From: Streptosporangiaceae bacterium
GTDB lineage: Bacteria > Actinomycetota > Actinomycetes > Streptosporangiales > Streptosporangiaceae
NCBI GenBank assembly: GCA_019245115.1
Contig: JAFARZ010000232.1
Coordinates: 1 to 61,880, forward strand
Direction of reading: 5' to 3'
Length of the DNA stretch: 61,880 bases
Below, in pieces: positions 17,329 to 25,926 of the stretch. Position 1 is the first letter of the stretch, and each line of letters starts with the position of its first letter. A model generated the notes under the pieces. It saw only the letters and a list, made by a program, of their open reading frames with translations, made no database searches and was not told where the DNA came from. The position numbers and the translations under genes are program-made.

Positions 17329-20154
17329 ATGTGGTTTGAGATCCTCGGGCCGATGCGCGTCACCGACCAGGACATGACGCTGTCGGTATCGGGGGTACGC
17401 CAGCGGACTGTGCTCGGTGCGTTGCTGGCGCACGCCAACCGGCCGGTGCCGGGCGAGCAGCTGGCCGAGATCGTGTGGGATGGCGGACCGCCTCCCGGCG
17501 CCGTGGCGACGCTGCGCACCTACGTGATGCGGTTGCGCCGCGGCCTCGGGTCACAGGGGGCATCGCGTATCGTGACCCGGGATGCGGGCTACCTCGTTGA
17601 GATCAGCGATGACGAGCTAGACGCCCGGGTCTTCGAGACGCTGTGTCACGACACCGGTACCGCCATCCGTGCCCATGCCTGGTCCGAAGCGGCGGTCACA
17701 GCGGCCCGGGCCCTGGCTCTGTGGCGCGGTACACCCCTGGTCGACGTGCTCAGCCAGAGGCTGCGAGACTCCTGGACACCGCACCTGGATCAGCACCGTC
17801 TCCAAGCCGTCGAATGGCATATCGAGGCGGAACTCCACCTCGATCGTCCTGAGCATCTGGTATCACAGCTACGAGACCTGATCACGCAGCATCCGCTGCG
17901 TGAACGCTTTCACGCTCAGCTCATGCTCGCGCTGGCCTGTTCCGGCCGCCAGGCCGAGGCCCTGGCCGCCTACCAGAACGCCCGCCAGGTACTGGTCGAT
18001 CAGGTGGGCATCGAACCCGGACCCGAACTACGGAATCTTCAGGAACGCATCCTGGCCGGGGACGCCGGCCTGCTCGCATCACCACGCGACGGTACGCTAC
18101 CCGGGCCCGTACCGGCCGCCGCAGCTGTTCCCCACCAGCTTCCGGCCGCGCCCCGGTTGTTCACCGGCCGCGCCAGTGAGCTGGCCCTCCTTACTGTCGC
18201 GCTGGACGGCCGGGCCGCGTCCAGCGCCACGCCTGTGATCTCCGCGATCGGCGGGGCCAGCGGCATCGGGAAGACCTGGCTGGCCCTGCACTGGGCGCAT
18301 CAGAACCTGGACCGTTTTCCCGACGGGCAGCTTTATGTCAACCTGCGCGGCTTCGACCCCTCCGGACAACCCATGCCTGCCCAGACGGCGATACGGGGAT
18401 TCCTCGATGCCCTGGGCGTCGACCCGGCCGCCGTCCCCGCCGACACGGCGGCCCAGGCCGGGCTGTATCGCAGCATCGTCGCCGGCAAGCGGATGCTGAT
18501 CGTGGCCGATAACGCTCGCGAGGCGGACCAGGTGATCCCGCTGCTGCCTGGCAGCCCCGGCTGCGCCGTGCTAGTCACCAGCCGCCGGCGGCTCACCGGC
18601 CTGATCGCCGCACACGGCGCGATCCCGGTGGACGTGAACATGCTGGGAGAGGACGAGGCCCGCCAGGTACTAGTCCGCCATCTCGGCCAAGCCCGCGTCG
18701 CCGCCGAACCCGACGCAGTGGCGGAGCTGCTGGCCTGCTGCGGGGGCCTGCCACTGGCTCTAGGCATCGTGGCCGCTCGCGCCCTGGCCCGGCCCAGCCT
18801 GCCCCTGGCGACACTGGCTGACGAGCTGCGCGACACCACCGCACGGCTCGATGCGTTGGCTGCCGGCGACCTAGCCGCCAACACCCGAGCCGTCCTGTCC
18901 TGGTCCTACGACGCCCTGGACCTCGAGGCGGCCAGTACGCTCGGACTGCTCGCGCTGAGCCCGGGACCGGACATCGGCCTCCCGGCCGCCGCCAGCCTCA
19001 CCGCCATGCCCAGCGGACGCGTGCGCACCGTCCTGCGCGAGCTAGAAGACGCCTACCTGCTCCAGCAGCACATCTCCGGCCGCTACCGCATGCACGACCT
19101 GATCCGCCTCTACGCCACCGAACGCGCCAGTCACGACCACACCCCGGCCGAATGGGAGGCCGCGTTGCGGCGGGTATGCGACTTTTACACCCACACTGCC
19201 TATACCGCCGACCGCCTCCTGGACCCCCACCGCCCGCCTATCAGGCTCGATCCGGCGGCAACCGGCACCTGCCCACTCGAACTGCCCGGCGAACAGGCTG
19301 CGCTGGCCTGGCTCGAGGACGAGCAACCCAGCCTGCTGGCTGCCCAGAGCACCGCCGCCACCCGCCACTGGCACCCCGTCGTGTGGCAGCTGGCCTGGAC
19401 TCTGGATACCTTTCACCGCCGGCGGGCCCACCACCACGACGCGCTCGCGGCATGGCAGGCCGCGCTGAACGCGGCCGCCCACCTGCCAGACCCCACCACC
19501 CGAGCCGTAGCCCATCGCCGCCTCGCCTCTGCCCTCATCGACGTCGATCGCCTCAACGAGGCGATCGAGCACCTGTACCAGGCGCTCGCTCTGGCCGACG
19601 ATCACCACGACCCCACTGACCAGGCCATAACCCACCGAGCGCTCGCGTGGGCCTGGGAGCGGCTGGGCGACGACCGGCAGGCTCTGCATCACGCCATCCG
19701 TGGTCTCGAGCTATATCAGGCCCTCGACCAGCCGGTCGGGGAAGCCCACGCACTCAATGCGGTGGGCTGGCTCGCCGCCCGCCTGGGCGACTACGACACC
19801 GCGCGCGCCAACTGCCAGACCGCGCTGACCCTGCACCGCCGCCATCACAGCCCCGACGGAGAGGCGGCTGCCCTCGACAGCCTGGGCTACGTCGAGCACC
19901 ACACCGGCCACCACCGCCAGGCCATCCGCCTCTACCAGCAGGCCCTCACCGTGCTCCGCGGCCTCGGCGATACCTACGAAGCCGCCGGTGTTCTCGATCA
20001 CCTCGGCGATCCCCACGTCGCCCTCGGCCAGTACGACCGGGCGCGCACCGCCTGGCAAGAAGCACAGGAGCTGTACCGGGCGCAACAACGCGACAGCGAC
20101 GCCGAACGCCTCCAGCAACATCTTGAGACACTTCCCGCTTCACCCCCCGGATAA
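17329..20154 (+). CDS. SARP-family regulator with BTAD, NB-ARC and TPR domains (AfsR-like)
   Basis: The ATG at 17329 (MWFEILGPMRV) is chosen because family homology starts there; the frame is open further upstream without homology. The 941-residue protein has an OmpR-type winged helix (about 1-95), the bacterial transcriptional activation domain (96-245, ending QVGIEPGPELRNLQERIL), an NB-ARC ATPase with P-loop GGASGIGKT (308-316) and GGLPLAL, and TPR repeats from about 640 to the end (DYDTARANCQTALTLHRRHH type). Such proteins activate secondary-metabolism genes, with ATP hydrolysis and TPRs modulating activity. It lies between the secreted protein and the mycofactocin locus; its target is unproven. 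Confidence 0.92.
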   Translation: MWFEILGPMRVTDQDMTLSVSGVRQRTVLGALLAHANRPVPGEQLAEIVWDGGPPPGAVATLRTYVMRLRRGLGSQGASRIVTRDAGYLVEISDDELDARVFETLCHDTGTAIRAHAWSEAAVTAARALALWRGTPLVDVLSQRLRDSWTPHLDQHRLQAVEWHIEAELHLDRPEHLVSQLRDLITQHPLRERFHAQLMLALACSGRQAEALAAYQNARQVLVDQVGIEPGPELRNLQERILAGDAGLLASPRDGTLPGPVPAAAAVPHQLPAAPRLFTGRASELALLTVALDGRAASSATPVISAIGGASGIGKTWLALHWAHQNLDRFPDGQLYVNLRGFDPSGQPMPAQTAIRGFLDALGVDPAAVPADTAAQAGLYRSIVAGKRMLIVADNAREADQVIPLLPGSPGCAVLVTSRRRLTGLIAAHGAIPVDVNMLGEDEARQVLVRHLGQARVAAEPDAVAELLACCGGLPLALGIVAARALARPSLPLATLADELRDTTARLDALAAGDLAANTRAVLSWSYDALDLEAASTLGLLALSPGPDIGLPAAASLTAMPSGRVRTVLRELEDAYLLQQHISGRYRMHDLIRLYATERASHDHTPAEWEAALRRVCDFYTHTAYTADRLLDPHRPPIRLDPAATGTCPLELPGEQAALAWLEDEQPSLLAAQSTAATRHWHPVVWQLAWTLDTFHRRRAHHHDALAAWQAALNAAAHLPDPTTRAVAHRRLASALIDVDRLNEAIEHLYQALALADDHHDPTDQAITHRALAWAWERLGDDRQALHHAIRGLELYQALDQPVGEAHALNAVGWLAARLGDYDTARANCQTALTLHRRHHSPDGEAAALDSLGYVEHHTGHHRQAIRLYQQALTVLRGLGDTYEAAGVLDHLGDPHVALGQYDRARTAWQEAQELYRAQQRDSDAERLQQHLETLPASPPG

Positions 20155-21611
20155 AGGACGGGTAACCGGTTCCTATGGCCGATGGACGGCAGTAGCGGCT
20201 GGATGGTGCCACGCTGGACGCAGCCGCGCCAGACACCGATGCTGTAGGCCAGATCGCCGAGCAGCCGGCCGGCCACGTAGCGGGCCGGGTCGAGCGGCGG
20301 ACGCCGGTCGAGCCAGTCGAGCAGCGGCGGGGCCAGCACCAGCGCCGCGAGGGGTACGCGCAGCCGCCGCACCGCGATCGCCGCGGGCAGCGCGGCCGGC
20401 CACCAGGTGCGGGAGATCGCGCTGCCCAGCGGCCTGGCTGACGCCACGGTTCCCCCGCCCGCCAGCCGGGCCGCGAGCCGCCACGCGGTCCGCGGCGGGA
20501 TGGCATCCCCCTGTCCCAGACGGCTCTGTCGCAGGCGGCGGGCCAGCAGGGCGGTCGCCGCGCCGGTGACTGCCGCCCCCGCGGCCGGACGGCCGGCGGC
20601 GACCGCGAGCCAGGCCAGCGCCGTCCAGCCCGATACGTACAGCGGCCGGACCGCGCCAGGATGCCGCTGCTCCAGCACCGCGGCGGATGTCCCGTAGTGC
20701 ATGCGCCTGATGAACCAGGGCCGCAGCCGGGTGCGGTGCTGGTGCCCGACCGCGGCGGCCGGCTCGTACCGTGTGCGCCACCCCGACACGGCGATCCGCC
20801 AGACGAAGTCCACGTCCTCCCCCGCGCGGATGTCTTCGGCGAAGCCCGCGCCGAGTGCCGCCTTCCTGACCACCAGCGCCGCGGTCGGCACGTAGGAGAT
20901 CCGGCTCCGCTGGCTGACCAGGCCGGCCCGCGGTCCCATGTCCAGGGTGGAAGCGGCCCCTTCGTACCGGCCAAGCCACGTCCGGCTCTGCGCGTGCGGC
21001 ACGATCCGCGGCGCGACCGCGCCGACCGCCGGGTCGGCGAAGTGCGGCAGCAGCGTCTCCAGCCAGCCCGGGCGCGGTGCGCAGTCGGAATCGACGAACG
21101 CGACCAGCGCGGTGTCGGTGGCCTCGGCGCCCGTGTTCCGCGCCGCCCCCGGCCCGCCGTTCACCGGCCGGCGCATCACGCGCGCGCCCGCCGCCTCAGC
21201 CACGGCCGCGATCGCGGCCGGGTCGTCCGAGCCGTCGTCCACCACGACCACCGGCGGCTGCCCTGGGCCGGACAACGCCTCCAGGCAGGTGGCGAGCTGC
21301 GCGGCCCGGTCCCGGACCGGGATGACCACCGTGACATCGGCCGTGCCGAGGCCGGCAATCCCATCCCGGACGGGGTGCGCGATTCCCGCGTCGAGCAGGC
21401 GGCGCGCGAGCGCGCGAGCGTTGCGTGAACCGGATACCGGTTCACCGGCCCACCACGCGGCGACCAGCTTCGCGCCGGCCGGCGTGAGCCGGAACATGCG
21501 CACCGGCGAGCCCCCCACCAGCACCGAGCCTCCATTCACCAGGCGCGCGGCGGAATCGGACCGCAGCCGGAACCCCGCGGGGACCAGCTCAGGCAAGGGG
21601 ATTCTCGTCAC
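19998..21611 (-). CDS. mftF: mycofactocin glycosyltransferase MftF (GT2) with run-on tail
   Basis: The GTG start at 21611 overlaps the end of mftC by 23 bases. After an N-terminal domain typical of MftF (PAGFRLRSDSAARLVNGGSV) comes a GT-A glycosyltransferase: VTVVIPVRDRAAQLATCLEA, VVVDDGSDD, FVDSDCAPRPGWLE, and AGEDVDFVWRI. MftF builds the oligoglucose chain on premycofactocin. The natural C-terminus should lie near VQRGTIQPLLPSIGHR (about 20,220). Instead the frame runs on, antisense through the 3' end of the SARP gene, adding ~70 residues of low-quality sequence. The catalytic part is intact. Confidence 0.85.
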   Translation of the reverse strand: MTRIPLPELVPAGFRLRSDSAARLVNGGSVLVGGSPVRMFRLTPAGAKLVAAWWAGEPVSGSRNARALARRLLDAGIAHPVRDGIAGLGTADVTVVIPVRDRAAQLATCLEALSGPGQPPVVVVDDGSDDPAAIAAVAEAAGARVMRRPVNGGPGAARNTGAEATDTALVAFVDSDCAPRPGWLETLLPHFADPAVGAVAPRIVPHAQSRTWLGRYEGAASTLDMGPRAGLVSQRSRISYVPTAALVVRKAALGAGFAEDIRAGEDVDFVWRIAVSGWRTRYEPAAAVGHQHRTRLRPWFIRRMHYGTSAAVLEQRHPGAVRPLYVSGWTALAWLAVAAGRPAAGAAVTGAATALLARRLRQSRLGQGDAIPPRTAWRLAARLAGGGTVASARPLGSAISRTWWPAALPAAIAVRRLRVPLAALVLAPPLLDWLDRRPPLDPARYVAGRLLGDLAYSIGVWRGCVQRGTIQPLLPSIGHRNRLPVLYPGGEAGSVSRCCWRRSASLSRCCARYSSCASCQAVRARSYWPRATWGSPR

Positions 21612-22743
21612 AGGCCCGCTGAGGAGGGCGACGGCCGATCGTCACCGGTACCCGGCGGTGCGAATGATCTCCCTCAGGACGCGGCCGGGAACTCGTATCC
21701 ACGGCCGCCAGCGCGGCTTCGCCGTGGCCCTGAGCGCATTCCGGGTCCGGGCCGTCGAGCGGCAGGCCGGTGAAGAACTTCGCCGCCATGCACCCGCCCC
21801 GGCAGGAGTCGTAGAACCCGCAGGACCGGCACGCTCCCCCCGTCTGCGGCTGGCGCAGCGAAGCGAACAGCGGCGCGTCGCGCCAGACCGCCTCGAACCC
21901 GCCGGGCTGCCGGACGCTGCCGGCCAGGAAGTTCTCGTGAATGGCGAAGGGACAGGCGTACACGTCCCCCACCGGGTCGATGAGGCACACGACCCGCCCG
22001 GCACCGCACAGGTTCAGGCCCGGCAGCGGGCCGCCGTACGGCGACAGGTGGAAGAACGAGTCCCCGGTCAGCACCTGCTCACCCTGAGTACAGAGCCAGT
22101 CGTAGAGCTCTCGCTGCTGCTCGGCCGTGGGATGCAGCTCGTGCCAGACGTCGGCGCCGCGTCCCGACGGGCGCAGCCTGGTCAGCCGGAGCTGCGCGTC
22201 ATGGTCGTCGGCCAGCTTTTTGAACATGTTCAACTGGGCAACGTTATGCCGGGTGACGACCACCGACAGCTTGAAGCCGCGGAATCCGGCCGCCTTCAGG
22301 TGCGCCATCGCCCGCAGCGCCATCTCGTGCGACCCCGGCCCGCGGACCGCGTCGTTGACGTCAGCGGTGGCTCCGTCCAGGGAGATCTGCACGTCGACAT
22401 AGTTGCTGGCCGCCAGCCTGCGCGCCACCGCCGCGTCTATCCGCACGCCGTTGGTGGAGAATTTGACGCCGACCCGGTGCGCGGTCGAGTAGTCAACCAG
22501 GTGCCAGAAGTCGGGGCGCACCGTCGGCTCCCCGCCGCCGATGTTGACGTAGAACACCTGCATCCGCTGCAAGGTGCCGATGACCGCCTCGCACTCCATG
22601 GTGGTCAGCTCGCCCGGATCACGGCGGCCCGAACTGGACAGGCAGTGCACGCAGGCCAGGTTGCAGGCGTAGGTAAGTTCCCAGGTGAGGCAGATCGGTG
22701 CGGCGAGACCACGCTCGAACTGCTGGATCAGCCGGCTCGTCAC
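21589..22743 (-). CDS. mftC: mycofactocin radical SAM maturase MftC
   Basis: The 384-residue enzyme has the radical SAM cysteines C27-x3-C31-x2-C34 (TYACNLACVHC), the NIGGGEPTVRPDFW motif, VDVQISLDGA, and a C-terminal SPASM-type cluster region (CGFYDSCRGGCMAAKFF). MftC oxidatively decarboxylates the C-terminal Tyr of MftA and forms the Val-Tyr cross-link. The start overlaps the mftB stop (ATGA). mftF follows directly with overlap; the usual mftD and mftE genes are not inserted between them. Confidence 0.95.
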   Translation of the reverse strand: MTSRLIQQFERGLAAPICLTWELTYACNLACVHCLSSSGRRDPGELTTMECEAVIGTLQRMQVFYVNIGGGEPTVRPDFWHLVDYSTAHRVGVKFSTNGVRIDAAVARRLAASNYVDVQISLDGATADVNDAVRGPGSHEMALRAMAHLKAAGFRGFKLSVVVTRHNVAQLNMFKKLADDHDAQLRLTRLRPSGRGADVWHELHPTAEQQRELYDWLCTQGEQVLTGDSFFHLSPYGGPLPGLNLCGAGRVVCLIDPVGDVYACPFAIHENFLAGSVRQPGGFEAVWRDAPLFASLRQPQTGGACRSCGFYDSCRGGCMAAKFFTGLPLDGPDPECAQGHGEAALAAVDTSSRPRPEGDHSHRRVPVTIGRRPPQRACDENPLA

Positions 22744-23021
22744 GCCACCGTCCGTTCGTGGATCATGTTTGAATCAGCGAGCGCGGCGAGAGCGTTGGCA
22801 TAGGCGGGAAGCTCGCCCTCACCCACCCCCGCGTGCCGGCAGGCGGCGCGGGCGCTCGGCTGGTCGGCGAGCGCGCGGACCACGGTCAGCACCGTGTGGT
22901 TTTTGAGGAAGGACAGCCGTCTGGTGCCGAAGTGATAGAGCAGGGCGCCGAACGGCTCGGGCCGGATCGCCACGCGCTCATCGAGCCGCCACGGACGATC
23001 CAGGTCGAACTCAGTAGACAC
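22740..23021 (-). CDS. mftB: mycofactocin precursor-binding chaperone MftB
   Basis: The 93-residue protein starts at a GTG inside the last codons of mftA (11-base overlap) and reads STEFDLDRPWRLDERVAIRP, then FGALLYHFGTRRLSFLKN. This is the conserved PqqD/RRE-like fold that presents MftA to MftC. A longer upstream frame exists but would swallow mftA. Translational coupling mftA-mftB-mftC is evident from the successive overlaps. Confidence 0.92.
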   Translation of the reverse strand: MSTEFDLDRPWRLDERVAIRPEPFGALLYHFGTRRLSFLKNHTVLTVVRALADQPSARAACRHAGVGEGELPAYANALAALADSNMIHERTVA

Positions 23022-23118
23022 CGCACATGCCGTCGATCGAGACCTCCTCGACCAGCAGCTCGTCGTCGGCGAGCGTCTCCTCATCCTCGTGGTCCTGAAC
23101 CAGTGCCTGCTTCTCCAC
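23011..23118 (-). CDS. mftA: mycofactocin precursor peptide MftA
   Basis: The gene is short, 35 codons. The GTG at 23118 has GGGAGG five bases upstream; a GTG two codons earlier is too close to it. The peptide is acidic (HEDEETLADDELLVEEV) and ends with IDGMCGVY, the invariant C-terminus whose Val-Tyr pair MftC converts to the mycofactocin core. The last residues overlap the mftB start. It is the first gene of the minus-strand operon, directly downstream of the shared mftR operator region. Confidence 0.95.
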   Translation of the reverse strand: MEKQALVQDHEDEETLADDELLVEEVSIDGMCGVY

Positions 23119-23135
23119 CTGCACCTCCCACGTAT

Positions 23136-23185
23136 TGGCACTGAGTGCCACTGTGTATAGTGGCAGTTTAACGGCACTCAGTGCC
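23136..23185. promoter_or_regulatory. mftA/mftR intergenic operator: three linked palindromes
   Basis: TGGCACT-G-AGTGCCA (23136-23150) is a perfect palindrome. TGCCACT-N6-AGTGGCA (about 23146-23165) overlaps it, and GGCACT-C-AGTGCC (23173-23185) is the third. The half-site GGCACT is repeated in both orientations. TTGGCA (23135) and TATAGT (23156-23161) are possible -35/-10 elements toward mftR. MftR is a TetR repressor known to bind upstream of mft genes and respond to acyl-CoAs, so this is its expected operator. Confidence 0.75.
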
Positions 23186-23218
23186 ACGGATCAAGGGATC
23201 CCGAGGTGGTGGTGGGCG

Positions 23219-23848
23219 GTGGAGCCGCGGCCCGAGGCCCAGGCCCATCCAGCGGGGCGCAGGCGCGTCACTTCCCGCGTGGAGCTGGAACAGATCGCGT
23301 TCGGGCTGTTCGACCGCAACGGCTTCGAGCAGACCACGGTCGATGACATCGCAGCCGCCGCCGGTATCGGACGGCGCACGTTCTTCCGCTATTTCTCTTC
23401 TAAGAACGACATCCCGTGGGGCATGTTCGAACGCGAGCTGGAACGGATGCGGGTCCGGCTCAAGGCCTGCCCGCCCGAGGTCCCGCTGATGGACGCCATC
23501 CGCGAGGCACTGGTCGACTTCAACCGGGTCGAGCCAGCGCAGATCCCCTGGCACCGCAGGCGGATGACGCTCATCCTGCGGGTCCCGGCGCTGCTCGCCC
23601 ACTCCACGCTGCGGTTCGCCGCCTGGCGGGACGTGGTGGCGGAATTCGTCGGCGACCGCACCGGGCAGCGGCCGGACGCGCTGGCGCCGCAGGCCGTCGC
23701 GCACGCCGTCCTGGGCGTAGCGGTGGCGGCCTATGAGCAGTGGCTGGACGACGAGAACGCCGACCTGGGCACCCTGCTCGGCACCGCCATGCGCGAGCTG
23801 TCGTCGGCTTTCGGCCGACGAGCGGGAAACCCAGAGAACTCACGATGA
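23219..23848 (+). CDS. mftR: mycofactocin-system TetR regulator MftR
   Basis: From the GTG at 23219 the product is 209 residues. The TetR helix-turn-helix is clear (RVELEQIAFGLFDRNGFEQT, then TVDDIAAAAGIGRRTFFRYF), with the SSKNDIPWGMF follow-on seen in MftR proteins. The C-terminal ligand domain is all helical. It is divergent from mftA across three palindromes and is followed after one base by an SDR gene. The known homologue senses long-chain acyl-CoA and represses mft expression. Earlier starts exist but extend into the operator. Confidence 0.88.
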   Translation: MEPRPEAQAHPAGRRRVTSRVELEQIAFGLFDRNGFEQTTVDDIAAAAGIGRRTFFRYFSSKNDIPWGMFERELERMRVRLKACPPEVPLMDAIREALVDFNRVEPAQIPWHRRRMTLILRVPALLAHSTLRFAAWRDVVAEFVGDRTGQRPDALAPQAVAHAVLGVAVAAYEQWLDDENADLGTLLGTAMRELSSAFGRRAGNPENSR

Positions 23849-23849
23849 T

Positions 23850-24629
23850 ATGACCGGACGACTGGCTGTGGTGACCGGCGCCGCGCGCGGCATGGGCGCC
23901 GCGGTTGCCCGCCGGCTGGCCGGCGATGGCTGGTCGCTGCTGCTGGTAGACGCGTGTGCGCCGCAGCCGCCGGTGCGGTATCCGATGCCGTCGCCGGAGG
24001 ATCTGTCCGCGGTGACCGCTGACTGCCGCGCCGCGGGCGCCGCCTGGGTGGGCGAGCTGGTGGCGGACGTGGGAGACGGGGCGGTGCGCGACAAGGTCGC
24101 TCACGCGCTCGGCGGGCGCGTGCCATCGGCGGTGGTGACCGCGGCCGGGGTGATCCACGGGGCTCCGGCGTGGGGGGTGCCTGACGATGCCTTCGAGTTG
24201 CTGATCCGGGTGAACCTGTCCGGCGTCCGGCACCTGGCCGACGCCTGCGTGCCCGCGATGATCGAGGCGGGGACCGGCCGCTTCATAGCTGTTTCGTCGG
24301 CGGCGGCGCTGCGAGCCATGCCCCAGCTGGCCGCCTACTCGGCGGCCAAGGGAGCGGTGGTCGGCTACGTCCGCGCCCTGGCCGCCGACCTCGCCGGCAC
24401 GGGAGTGACGGCCAACGTGGTCTGCCCGGGCTCCACCCGCGGTGCGATGCTGGAGGCCAGCGCGGCCGTCTACGGCCTGCCCGGCCAGGAGACGTTCGCG
24501 GCCCAGGCGCTGCTGCGCAGGCTGCTCTCCCCCGACGAGGTCGCCGCCGCGATCACCTGGCTGTGCGGCCCCGACGCCGCCGCGATCACCGGCGCCGTCA
24601 TCCCCGTCGACGCCGGCCTTACCGCCTAG
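23850..24629 (+). CDS. mycofactocin-coupled short-chain dehydrogenase/reductase
   Basis: The 259-residue SDR has the cofactor motif TGAARGMGAA, a long insertion after the first Rossmann unit (VDACAPQPPVRYPMPSPEDL) that is the hallmark of mycofactocin-associated SDRs holding NAD non-exchangeably, the catalytic VSSAAALRAMPQLAAYSAAK, and the C-terminal ITGAVIPVDAG. Such enzymes oxidise alcohols and pass electrons to mycofactocin. The start lies one base after mftR, so the two form one transcript. A CGAGGC-N15-GCCTCG hairpin follows the stop. The substrate is unknown. Confidence 0.9.
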   Translation: MTGRLAVVTGAARGMGAAVARRLAGDGWSLLLVDACAPQPPVRYPMPSPEDLSAVTADCRAAGAAWVGELVADVGDGAVRDKVAHALGGRVPSAVVTAAGVIHGAPAWGVPDDAFELLIRVNLSGVRHLADACVPAMIEAGTGRFIAVSSAAALRAMPQLAAYSAAKGAVVGYVRALAADLAGTGVTANVVCPGSTRGAMLEASAAVYGLPGQETFAAQALLRRLLSPDEVAAAITWLCGPDAAAITGAVIPVDAGLTA

Positions 24630-24729
24630 CGAGGCAGCTGCCACCCGGGCGCCTCGAAAGGACCATTTGAACGAACGGACGGTGGTGCATGACCCGGGAC
24701 CCCTGCCCCGACCACGGGCCAGACGTCAC

Positions 24730-25926
24730 CTAGTCCGTGAGCTGGCCGGCGACGTGACGGGCGATTTCGAATGCCGCGGTCGCGGCCGGCGAGGGGGCGT
24801 TGAGGACGTGCACCTGGCGCGGTGCGGTCCGGATGACGAAATCGTCGGCGAGCGCGCCGGAGCGGCTGAGGACCTGCGCGCGCACGCCTGCGCCGGTCCG
24901 GACGATGTCGGCTTCGGTGACAGCGGGGACGAGCCGGGCAACGCTGGCAGCGAACCTGGCAGCGGAGAGCGATCTCACCACCTCCGATACGCCAGCCCGG
25001 TAATGGCGCCGCGCGAAACGCCAGAAACCCGGATAAGAAAGCGTATCGGCCATGTCGCGGGCCGATACGTCGCGCCATCGGTAGCCTTCGCGGCGCATGG
25101 CCAGGACGGCATTGGGCCCGGCGTGTACCGAGCCGTCGATCATCCTGGTCAGGTGGACGCCCAGGAACGGGAATGCCGGATCGGGAACCGGATAGATCAG
25201 CCCCGTGACCAGCGCTGTCCTGGCCGCCCGGAGCTCGTAGTACTCGCCGCGGAACGGCACGATCTTGACGCCGGGATTCACTCCGGCGAGCCTGGCGATC
25301 CTGTCACTGTGCAGGCCGGCGCAGTTGACCAGGGCGTCACCACGAACCTCCAGCGAGCTGGCCTGGACGACGATCTCCGGACGGGGCCTGCCCGCCGTGC
25401 TGGTAATCCCGGTCACCCGCTGCCCGGTGTGCAGCGTGACCCCCGATGCCGCGAGATCAGCGGCAAGGCTCTCGCATACCGCGCGGTAGCTGATGATCGC
25501 GGTCGATTCGACGCGCAGCGCAGCCGCTGGGGCCACCTCGGGCTCGTACTCCCTTGCTTCCGCTGGAGTCACCATGCGCGCCGGGACGCCGTTGGCTTGC
25601 GCACGGTCCAGGAGAGCGCGGAGCGCAGGACGCTCGGCATCGTCGGTGGCCACGACCAGCTTGCCGCAGATATCGACGGGTATGCCGCGGTCCTTGGCGA
25701 ACTCGATCATGGACCGGTTGCCCGCTACGCACATCCGCGCTTTCAGGCTACCGGGCTTGTAGTACAGCCCGGAATGGATCACCCCGCTGTTGTGGCCCGT
25801 CTGCTGCGATGCCCATGCGGCTTCCTTCTCGAGCACCGTCACGGAATGGCCGCGGCGCATCGCCAGCTCGCGTGCTACCGCCAGGCCGACTATCCCGCCG
25901 CCGATCACGATGACATGCCGCCTCAT
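24730..25926 (-). CDS. lhgO: FAD-dependent L-2-hydroxyglutarate oxidase (LhgO-like)
   Basis: The ATG at 25926 overlaps the upstream epimerase stop (ATGA) and gives 398 residues. The N-terminus is an FAD-binding GGGIVGLAVARELAMRRG, followed by TGHNSGVIHSGLYYKPGSLK, the LhgO/L2HGDH signature. VNCAGLHSDRIARLAG and HLTRMIDGSVHAGPNAVLA also match. LhgO oxidises L-2-hydroxyglutarate to 2-oxoglutarate. Its position as last gene of a nucleotide-sugar operon suggests it may instead oxidise a sugar-derived 2-hydroxyacid, which is inference. The family call is firm; the substrate in this context is not. Confidence 0.85.
   Translation of the reverse strand: MRRHVIVIGGGIVGLAVARELAMRRGHSVTVLEKEAAWASQQTGHNSGVIHSGLYYKPGSLKARMCVAGNRSMIEFAKDRGIPVDICGKLVVATDDAERPALRALLDRAQANGVPARMVTPAEAREYEPEVAPAAALRVESTAIISYRAVCESLAADLAASGVTLHTGQRVTGITSTAGRPRPEIVVQASSLEVRGDALVNCAGLHSDRIARLAGVNPGVKIVPFRGEYYELRAARTALVTGLIYPVPDPAFPFLGVHLTRMIDGSVHAGPNAVLAMRREGYRWRDVSARDMADTLSYPGFWRFARRHYRAGVSEVVRSLSAARFAASVARLVPAVTEADIVRTGAGVRAQVLSRSGALADDFVIRTAPRQVHVLNAPSPAATAAFEIARHVAGQLTD

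Noticed and set aside
20938..22803. A 621-codon plus-strand frame across mftC and mftF
   Set aside because: It is antisense to two well-identified mycofactocin genes and contains no recognisable domain.
24664..24690. Short match CGAACGGACGGTGG shared (inverted) with the mftB 3' end and loosely with 8748-8763
   Set aside because: The match is about 14 bases in high-GC DNA and the contexts differ. I could not show a shared element.
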